NCBI RefSeq assembly: GCF_030463565.1
Contig: NC_134652.1
Location: forward strand, 12,377,397 to 12,441,396
Direction: 5' to 3'
Source of the DNA: Pelecanus crispus
Taxonomy: Eukaryota; Chordata; Aves; Pelecaniformes; Pelecanidae
Length of the DNA stretch: 64,000 bases
How positions within the stretch are numbered: position 1 is the stretch's first letter; each line of letters starts with the position of its first letter. Made by a program: the position numbers and the translations under genes. Below are positions 51,743 through 60,200 of the stretch, piece by piece. The notes under the pieces were generated by a model. It was not told the DNA's origin. It made no database searches and saw only the letters and a program-made list of their open reading frames with translations.

Positions 51743-52468
51743 TCATAGAATCATAGAATCATCTAGGTTGGAAAAGACCTTTAAGATCATCCAGTCCAAC
51801 CTTTAACCTACACTACCAAGCCCACTCTAGACTAATCAAGGGTAGACCAGACTAAACCATATCCCGAAGTGCCACATCTACCCGTTTTTTAAACGCCTCC
51901 AGGGATGGTGACTCCACCACCTCTCTGGGCAGCCTGTTCCAATGCCTGACCACCCTTTCCGTAAAGAAATTTTTCCTAATTTCCAGTCTAAACCTCCCCT
52001 GGCGCAGCTTAAGCCCATTTCCTCTCGTCCTATCGCTAGCTACTTGGGAGAAGAGACCAACACCCACCTCACTACAACCTCCTTTCAGGCAGTTGTAGAG
52101 AGCGATAAGGTCTCCCCTCAGCCTCCTCTTCTCCAGACTAAACAACCCCAGCTCCCTCAGCCGCTCCTCATAAGACTTGTTCTCCAGACCCTTCACCAGC
52201 TTCGTTGCCCGCCTCTGAACACGCTCCAGCACCTCAATGTCTTTCTTGTATTGAGGGGCCCAAAACTGGACACAGTATTCCAGGTGCGGCCTCACCAGTG
52301 CCAAGTACAGGGGGACAATCACCTCCCTGCTCCTGCTGGCCACACTATTCCTGATACAAGCCAGGATGCTGTTGGCCTTCTTGGCCACCTGGGCACACTG
52401 CTGGCTCATGTTCAGCCGGCTATCTACTAACACCCCCAGGTCCTTTTCGGCCAGGCAGCTTTCCATTG
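51743..52468 (-). mobile_element. CR1 LINE retrotransposon, 5'-truncated, 3' end at left
   Basis: On the - strand the sequence encodes the C-terminal part of CR1 ORF2, then a 3' UTR of about 110 bp, and ends in the diagnostic avian CR1 tail (on the + strand: tcatagaatcatagaatcat from 51743). The upstream limit is abrupt near 52468, as expected of 5' truncation during reverse transcription. It sits about 0.9 kb upstream of the inferred SMNDC1 exon 1 and antisense to that gene. The open reading frame has no stops, so the copy is fairly young for a bird genome. Confidence 0.95.
51852..52466 (-). pseudogene. CR1 ORF2 C-terminal fragment (204 codons, reverse-transcriptase C-terminal region)
   Basis: The frame matches the known C-terminal part of the CR1 ORF2 polyprotein: [11 protein letters not shown], then [31 protein letters not shown] and [20 protein letters not shown], ending DMV and the natural stop. 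The endonuclease and the RT catalytic YxDD block are absent because of 5' truncation, so no enzyme can be made. The ATG at its start is an internal Met codon, not a real start. Confidence 0.92.
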
Positions 52469-53099
52469 TGCACTTTAACGCCTAGGTACGCTCACAACAT
52501 CAGTGGGATTGCTCTGTATCGGTACGTTTGTCTGTCTTTTCAGCGGTCGCTGATCCGACCGCAGTGTCTCATCAGAAATAGACGTTTTCTATGCCTATTT
52601 CTAGATTATTAATGAAAACACGGCCCAGATGCTCCTGTTCTCTCGTTACACTCGGTCTCATGACCGGCCTGTGAACAGCGCCCAGCGATGTCGGTATTTT
52701 CGCTATCAAACCGTACGCCGACACGGAGACACCCGTTCGGTCCTCGCTCAGGATCCCCCGCGGGCACACGCCAGGCGCTGCGCTGCCTTCGCGCCCAGCC
52801 CGGGGCGCCCCGCGGGGCCCGGCCGAGGCCGCGGGCCGAGGCGCGGTCGGGACGGGCCTTGGCGGCAGGCGCGGCTCCCCGCCCGGGCCCAGCCCGCCCC
52901 GGCGCCTGCTCCGCCCGCCGGGCTCGCGGGCTGCAGGCCGAATTAATTGCGGGATTCCCACCGGGGAATGCTGTTTGTTGTTTGTTTGTTTGTTTGCGCT
53001 TCCCTTCCTGTGACAGGCTCAAGAAGCCACCGAGCCGCCGCTGCCCGCGGCAGGGCCGCGCGCCCGAATCCAACCCCTCCCCGCACCCTCTGGTGCTGG

Positions 53100-53340
53100 C
53101 CCCGCGCACGCGCGGTCGGCCCCTCCCTCCCCCTCCCGCCCGAGCTCCCGCGCGCCGCGCTCGCGGCCTCGCGAGGCGGTGGGGGGGGGGGGGGGGGGGG
53201 CACCTCCCCCCTCCACGTGACCGCCGGGCCGCGTGAGGCGGCTCCGCCTCCCTCGGCCGACCGGCGCCGCGCGCCGGCAGGCACGTGACCGGCGGGGCGC
53301 TCTCGCGAGCGCCGGCGCGCGCTGGGCCTTAGCCCCGCCC
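53100..53340 (+). promoter_or_regulatory. SMNDC1: SMNDC1 core/proximal promoter, TATA-less
   Basis: Visible motifs are: an NRF1-like GCGCACGCGC (53104-53113); a CCTCGCGAGG palindrome (53168-53177); a G20 run (53181-53200); CACGTG E-boxes at 53214-53219 and 53282-53287, each within an identical CACGTGACCG; TCTCGCGAG (53301-53309), close to the TCTCGCGAGA promoter motif; and GC boxes near 53331-53345. There is no TATA box. This pattern is typical of housekeeping promoters. Factor binding (USF/MYC/TFEB types, NRF1) is inferred from motifs only. Confidence 0.65.
53181..53200. repeat. Poly-G run, 20 bases, in the SMNDC1 promoter
   Basis: Uninterrupted G20 between a CCTCGCGAGG palindrome and the first CACGTG box. 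It can form a G-quadruplex and is prone to length error in sequencing. Confidence 0.95.
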
Positions 53341-53448
53341 CTGCCCCCGGCCCGCGGCGGAGGAGGCGGAAGCGGCCGCGGCCCGAGGGGAGCAGAGCGG
53401 CGCCAACCCGCCCGCCCGGCCCGGCCCGGGGCCCGCACGCCCGCCGAG
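53340..53448 (+). other. SMNDC1: SMNDC1 exon 1, non-coding 5' UTR (5' end approximate)
   Basis: The exon ends in a consensus donor, GAG|GTGAGA, with GT at 53449-53450. No ATG occurs between about 53340 and 53448, so translation would begin at the first base of exon 2. The left limit is a guess: the promoter is GC-rich and lacks a TATA box, so initiation is probably dispersed. The donor position is much firmer than the start. Confidence 0.6.
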
Positions 53449-54148
53449 GTGAGAGCCGGCGGCTGCCCGCCGCCCCCGCGCCGCCCCCGCCCGGCGGCCT
53501 CGTCCTTCCCGCGGGGAGGGAGCCGGGCCTGGGCCTGGGCCTGGGCCTGGGCCTAGGCCTCAGCCTCGGCTTAGGCCCGGGCCTGGGCCTTCCCGCCGGC
53601 GCGGGCCCTTCCCCGCTGTTCGCCGCGCCCCGAGTCGCCCGGCCGGCTCCGGCAAGGAGCGGGCGGCCCAGGACCGGGCTCGCCGCCGGGCCGCCCTTTT
53701 GCTCCCGGGAGCGCCCCGGGAGGGGCCCCGCTTCCCGGGTGCCGCCGAGGATTCCGCCGCTGTAAGCGCGGAGGCTGTGGCGGCCGGAGGGGAGGAACTG
53801 CCGTGCGCGGCGGTTTTTAAAGGTGTGGGTAATTTCGAGGCTGCCCAGAGAGCCGGCTGCTCGCCTGCCCTGAGTTACGCGTTTTCTCTGAGCGTGCACG
53901 CAGGCGCGGCGCGTTTAAGCGTGCTTTTTTTAGAAATTGCTCGGGAGTAGTTGAACAATACAAAAATTAAGGTGAGCGGCTGTCTATAGCCAAATAGTGT
54001 GTTCCTGAAACTTGGCGAGTTGTATTTCTAGTATTTCAGTAGGAGTTTTTCGTGTTACTTATCAAGTTCACTTTACTTGCACCAGAAGGCGTGATTAAAA
54101 AGCAGCAAGCCTGTTTTGATGTGTTTTGTGTGCGTATGTTTCTTGCAG
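53449..54148 (+). other. SMNDC1: SMNDC1 intron 1 (700 bp) with GGGCCT hexanucleotide array
   Basis: A GT-AG intron between the non-coding exon 1 and the ATG-bearing exon 2. The first 450 bp are CpG island. Positions 53525-53590 hold eleven GGGCCT-type hexamers, the first five and last two perfect. The rest is AT-richer and holds no gene. Confidence 0.75.
53525..53590 (+). repeat. (GGGCCT)n hexanucleotide tandem repeat, 11 units
   Basis: Five perfect GGGCCT units run from 53525 to 53554. Four variant units follow (aggcct, cagcct, cggctt, aggccc), then two more perfect units. The unit is a rotation of GGCCTG. It lies in the 5' part of SMNDC1 intron 1. Confidence 0.95.
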
Positions 54149-54268
54149 ATGTCGGAAGACCTTGCTAAGCAGTTAGCTAGCTACAAAGCTCAGCTTCAGC
54201 AAGTTGAGGCTGCATTATCTGGCAATGCAGAAAATGAAGATTTACTAAAACTGAAGAAAGACTTACAG
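54149..54268 (+). CDS. SMNDC1: SMNDC1 exon 2 (first coding exon, residues 1-40)
   Basis: The acceptor is TTTCTTGCAG, directly followed by ATG, so the start codon is the first three bases of the exon. The donor is ACAG|GTGAGA at 54268/54269. The 120 nt encode exactly 40 codons, so the next intron is phase 0. The purine at -3 in the spliced mRNA comes from exon 1 (GAG|ATG). Confidence 0.97.
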
Positions 54269-57200
54269 GTGAGAACTTGAGAGTATGAGTAGCTGAAACT
54301 TCAGAGTCTTCAGCAGGTGTTTCATCTTTCCTAAATATTTGCACTGCCACAAAAGTATATACTTGGTGGGTTTATTACTTTCTTTTCACATAATTTTATG
54401 CAATTATGGTAGGGTTGGTTTGAAAAGCCTGAAGTGTGGCCTGTTTTAAACCTGTCTTGTAGATTAGTAAAAAACTTATATAGCAAACTCTTCTGCTAAA
54501 AACTTCAGCCAGTGATGAAAGATATACTGCTACTGTCCTTACGATCTTTTTTTTTTTTTTTTAAAGCATTTCTCAGAAAGTCATCATGTTTTGTTGCTTT
54601 TACTATGCTGAAGCCCAATGGTTGGGCTTAACATTATGCCTTTCTGCTTATTTTTGAGTTGTCAAATAATTTGTTCCAGAATCTGTTTATTCATTGCATG
54701 CATTTGCAGTGATAACAGCTTTAGAGTGTAGTTCTGTATTCCTTGTACCTCTTAAGCCTTGATTGTGTTAAGGTTTTTATATAAGAAAGGAAAAGAGTAG
54801 TGTTCTTCATTTGCTGCCTTTAAGTTTTTTTAACATTTGAGAGCATACCGCATTCTTAAGAGCTAAAAACCATTTCTGGTTCTTACGGTATTGTTTGGTG
54901 ATAGGAAGACCACCAGCCTAATTTTAAGTGGATAAGTGGTCTTCTAGATTCTTGTGCATATAAAGACACATTGGCATGTTAAAAAAAGAAAACCAAACCA
55001 GCAGTACGGTTAAAATTTGTCGTCAGAGTGCAAGATGCTGCTTCATTTCTGTTGTGGATTGCCTTAGCCATCAGATCTAAAAAATGTATAAAACTATCCA
55101 GTACAAGATTCAGTAACCACTATTCTGTATGGAAATAACAGCAAATAAAAATGACACTTCAACCAAAATACAAGTAGTGCCTCAAATCAGTGATCTTTAG
55201 AATTCTTTTTAAATTACAAAGGCTTTGTGCCCACAAGGCACTTTATAGATCATCTTAATGTCCTTTGTTGTACACTGTTAAAAGCATGTGTATATTTTTA
55301 TATTTTTAAAATGCACAGCAAAACCCATATGGGATGATATTTCCGATACCAACACGACCTCGGCTTTGATATGCAGAGATCATTGATGTGAAAGGACAGC
55401 TTGCAAACTTTTTTATAAAAGCTTTCTGCACAGAATGGGGAAGATCTTTACACTTTCGTCCCCAAAAGGTTTGCTATCCATATGTTCCACCTTGAAAATG
55501 ACCTAATGTTTTGCAGACTTAATATATGCCAACCTAAAAATTGTGAAAGTGGGTTCAATGCTTCAGTGTCCCAACTAAATAGCCTTCAAATAAGTTCAAA
55601 AAGATTGCTACAATGTACAATAGCTTTCAAATTAGGTCACAATGATTGTTACAATGTAATTGAAACATTTTTTTCCTATCATGAATAGTGATGCACTACT
55701 GCATTTTGTATACTCAACTTATTCCTCAGTGACAAGATTAAAATAAATATTACAAGAATTTTTTATTAGTACTTCACTTTTCACCTTTTGTTTCAGTGAA
55801 GTGCTTTTAGGACGGTGTCTGTGCACCCAAGGACCAAACTTACCTTTTGTATCATGTAGAATTGATGGCAGCTGTCATCTCCTGTAATTGGAGATGATAT
55901 CTGTGGGTGTTGTGTTCTGGAGTGTGGATCTCTGGCTTTGTAAAGACCAGTTGGTCAGGAAAAATCTTGGCAAACTTTAACTAGTATTCTCTGCGGACCA
56001 TACCTTCATGTCACGGGGACGTGGCAGCAAGCCACAATGTTCAACCCATTTGGCCGTATTGAGCTGCTGTGGTAATCTAACTCGTGGTTAGAAATTTTCT
56101 GTGAATGAGATATTCCATTACAGACTTTAGAACTATCTCATGGGTTGCAGTAGAATTAATGGTTCTGTCTTGTGTGCTTAGCACTATGATATATGGATAT
56201 CAGATGAAGATTTTTACCAAAAGTTTGCTATTTATAGCCTGGTGTGTAAGTGACTTTTATCAAATTCAAAGGATCCTTGGCAGACTTGTCTGAAACTACT
56301 CACATTTGAGTTCTACAATAAGCCATCCATGAATGTGGCAAGAATAAGTCAACAGTTTCATATTACTGGTAGTCTACATAGCTGAAATACTCACTTTCAG
56401 GTAGCCTGTGGCTGATGTATTGTATTTGACCTACTGAGATAAGATACCCATTTCACACCGTGATGCCTCTTGGATCTGCAGCATATAACTGTTTGTTGAG
56501 GAATAGTTTGGATTTTTGTAGCTGGGAGGGAAAATTAGGCTAATGCTGTATGTTCTGTGGAGTGCTTTCAAATTGGGTAACTTGATAATCAAAATCTGTC
56601 CTGGTTCAGCTGTAGTATTACGGAAAAAGACCAAAGTAGTAGAAGTAATTGTAAGCATGTTTCTGTGCTTACTGTTGCACTTATTAACTAGCAGCTCCTC
56701 TAAAACAAAGAGCACAACTTTTGTTAGGAAGGTGCTGGAAATCCAGACATTAACAGCTGCAACAGAAACAAACTGTTAGGCCATTCATGCTAGTTGTGTA
56801 GTTTATCACATAGAAATCCATTATATTGTATTAACTTCTTATTTGGGAGCTGCTTGTGGTCCTTTAGGTTCTTGAGGACTGAAGAACAGGTTCTTTACTG
56901 CTTTTTCCTGAGCTAGTCTTTGTATGCCCATAGCTGAACTAGAATGTGAAACTGGGAGGAAAGTTCAGGCTCCACTGAGCCTCAGTTGAACATTGTTTAT
57001 CTGTAACCCTCCCCTAATTTAAATGTTTACTGTTGGTTAGGAGAGTGACAGTGGTTCATGCCAAGATACTCAGAGAACTGAAAAATTTTTATTCAAGGAC
57101 TGCGGAGTTGCTTTGCCTTATACAGAAAGTTTAAATGGCCTTTTAGGTCCTTTGACTTTTAACACTAGTGAAAACCAGTGGTCTTGACTGTGGAGAATAA

Positions 57201-60200
57201 GAATATAACATTGACAGGAAGTTGGGGAGGGGGTTTTGTGTGCTCCTGTCTGTGAATGAATAATATTTAAAGGAACTGGAAGATATTTGTTATTTTGTTA
57301 TTCGTCTTGCTGGATTAGCAAGGGAAGGCCTGACCTGAAATCTTGAGGTCAGGGAATTTAGAGAAGAACACACACATCAAAATGACTTAAGGAAAGCAAT
57401 TTCTTTATTATGCACCTGAGTGCTTTCTATAAAGGAGAGGGCTTTACAGAGTGGCAGTCTTCGAAGGCCCTCCTCCACCCTGACGGTGGGTGCTTCAGTT
57501 CAGCCAATCCATGTATGTTTGTGTAAACTGAAAAATGTTTCATCTCTTAGAAATGCTGCACTTAACGCTTGTAGTTGTTGTGTGTTTTAAAGATTACTAT
57601 GTACAATACAGGCAGCCAGTCCCAAATGGGAAGGGGTGAAAGAAACTGCCAGCTAGAGGGAGAATAGAAGCATTACGTCCTTTCACGTTTTGTCTCCAGA
57701 GCACTGTCCTGCTGAATACTTGCTCTGCCACATGTGTGATTTTTTTTGGTCAATAACCAACATCACATGCAGCCATGTGTACAGAGTCACACCGTTGATA
57801 TTTTTTTTTTTTTTCCTTGAGACTGTCTAGCTCTGTCTTTGTGCCTATGGATAAACAATTCATCTAGAAAGAAATGCTATAAAAATAATAGGCTACTTCT
57901 TGAAATTGTGAGGAGGGCATGGGTAACTTTACGGCAATACAGTGAGGACCGTACATCTTTTTATCTACATTGGCATTGAGTGAGTTTAGTTAAATGATGA
58001 AAAAAACCAAACCAAACTTAGTCCACTTTACATCAGCTATGAATTTAATACAGTAACTTCAAAAAAATCAAACCAGTAAGCTTGAGGTAAAAATATGCAT
58101 GGTAACAGAGTTTGAAAAATTATTCTTTGTGGGTTTTTTTGTCTTTTATAGGAAGTCATAGAATTAACCAAAGATCTCCTTTCAACGCAACCTTCGGAAA
58201 CTCTTGCAAGTTCTGACAGTTCTGCTTCTGCTCTGCCCAGTCACTCCTGGAAGGTTGGGGATAGGTGTATGGCGATATGGAGTGAGGATGGACAGTAAGT
58301 GTAGAAAACTTCTCTAACAGTTACATGAAATAGTTCAATGGTAAGAGACTTTCATTCAGTTTGAACTGCCCCTAGGGTGACTAAAAGCAAAAAGAAATTT
58401 GGAAAGAAATATGATATTAGGTATTCTTGTACTCTATTTATTAAAGGTCAGTATTTTCTATAAAAAGCAAAGAGATGTAGAGTTGTTTTCTAGAAATGCC
58501 CTGTTTGACACTCACCTTATAAAAGTAGGGTAGCTTTGGGAAATTACCATTTGCTAATGTAATAAATAGCAGACTTTCATGAATTGATCTGTCAGAGCAG
58601 TCTTTTGTAAAGGTTTCAGGATGTATAATTCATAACTTGTCATTGCATTCATATATATGTAATTGATTGCTATCAGGAAAAACCCCTGCTGTATCTTAGT
58701 TTGTGCCACTAATTGGAAATTAATTTTTAATTGGAAATGCTCTTTCTTGGCTATGAAATAACTAGCTGTGTAATGTAACTATAGAATTAATCAACCTTTT
58801 GGATTTAGTCTCCATTATATTAGCCCATGAAGTTCTGGGAACCCAAGCAGTTCATTCTGACTTCATAATCTTTGAAATAAACATTCTAAAATTAGTTTCC
58901 ATACTGCAAAATGTATAACTGTTGCAGCTTTTTTAAAAATTACAATTTGTGCAGGACTAATATCCAAATCATTACCACTTAGAGAGAAACTCTGTTGTTC
59001 AATGAATGTGGTTCTGTTAACAATGTAGTAACCACACAAGAGATTTTGGTATAGCTGTTGATGTCTTAGGTAGAAAACAAATGTAAAACTGAACAGTTTT
59101 TCTGTCACAGATTATTAATGAGCAAAGTGCTTTTGTATAAGAACTTACAAATTGAATCTTACTATCTTAGGTCACCACTGGGTCATTCTTGCTCTGATCA
59201 CTGGGTTAGAGGATCAGAACTTGGGGAAGAATGTGCCAGAGTGTCCACTGAAGTGGATCTTATTGGACTTTAATTGTATTGCTTTTTTTTTTTAACCCCC
59301 CTGCTTCTGTTACATTTCTGAAGTGACCAGTGATTCACGAAGAGCTAGCCAGAGATTAGTATTTTTTTACCTCATGCTGTTTGGGTTTCCATGTATTTTC
59401 ATATAGCTCAATTGAAGATGATGTTGGCCCACTAAAATCGCACAAGAAATTATTTTAGTAAATGTTAACTGGAATATTGTCTGTGAAACATCTCATTTTA
59501 TTCCTCTCTTTGCTTTAGATGTATCCTTTTGCTCTGAATTTAGACTCAGTGATTTAAAATATTTTTGGAGTTGTCACTTGTTTTTTTCCCTTTTTTGCAT
59601 TATGAAGTCAGTTTGGTTGACCAAAGTGTTTCATACACATAAATATGAAATGGACTGATTTCTGCTAAAACTTCAAAATTGCTATTTTAAATCAATAAGA
59701 AAACTTTTAACTTTAAGTGTTGAAGGGGGAATATTTTGAAAGCTTCAGTTTTTCTTCTTTTTCATATGGTGAAAAATGGAACCAAAATCTGCTCTTGTGA
59801 GCTGACATTTTCCAAAACTCCTCAGTGAATTCCCTGAAAGCTGTGTTCTTTGAATGCAGTATTTTGTTGGGTCTTTTTTTTTTCAATCCCATGACCTGAC
59901 AGAACTAGAACCAAATCAGGATATCTGATTAGATTGGCCCCAGCATTAATCATTAGTTTTGATAACTGTGAGGCCATTGCTTCTTGATGCTAAAGGTCAA
60001 ATACAGCAGATTCCAGTCTTTGTATTTGCATCCCCTTGACCTTAAGAAAATAATCTCTTGGCTTGATTTGTGTATTGTCCCTGAAAATGAAGGCCGATGT
60101 TTGCAAATGTTTTACTTAATGCCATTAGCTGGCTGACAGTGTAGGTGTTGAAGGGCTGAGTATTAAAGCTTTACTCACATGCTTACAGCCATGATATCTT

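Larger units (their letters stand above)
52700..53900. promoter_or_regulatory. CpG island over the SMNDC1 promoter, exon 1 and start of intron 1
   Basis: GC content and CpG density rise sharply from about 52.7 kb and drop near 53.9 kb, in strong contrast to the AT-rich DNA on both sides. The island contains a (GTTT)n tract (52972-52996), a G20 run, two E-boxes, GC boxes and the only non-coding exon of SMNDC1. Long open frames on both strands here result from GC bias. Such islands are commonly bidirectional, so a short divergent transcript on the - strand is possible but not shown. Confidence 0.9.

Noticed and set aside
51942..52430. 162-codon + strand open frame
   Set aside because: It is the antisense shadow of the CR1 ORF2 fragment.
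51733..52493. GAGCGTAC (51733-51740) and GTACGCTC (52486-52493) flanking the CR1 as inverted 8-mers
   Set aside because: Target duplications would be direct, not inverted. They lie at unequal distances from the ends, so this is probably chance.
52943..53899. 318-codon open frame on the - strand and several long frames on both strands across 52.6-53.95 kb
   Set aside because: All lie in the CpG island, where stop codons are rare. The translations are Arg/Pro/Gly/Ala-rich without any domain, and they overlap the SMNDC1 promoter and exon 1.
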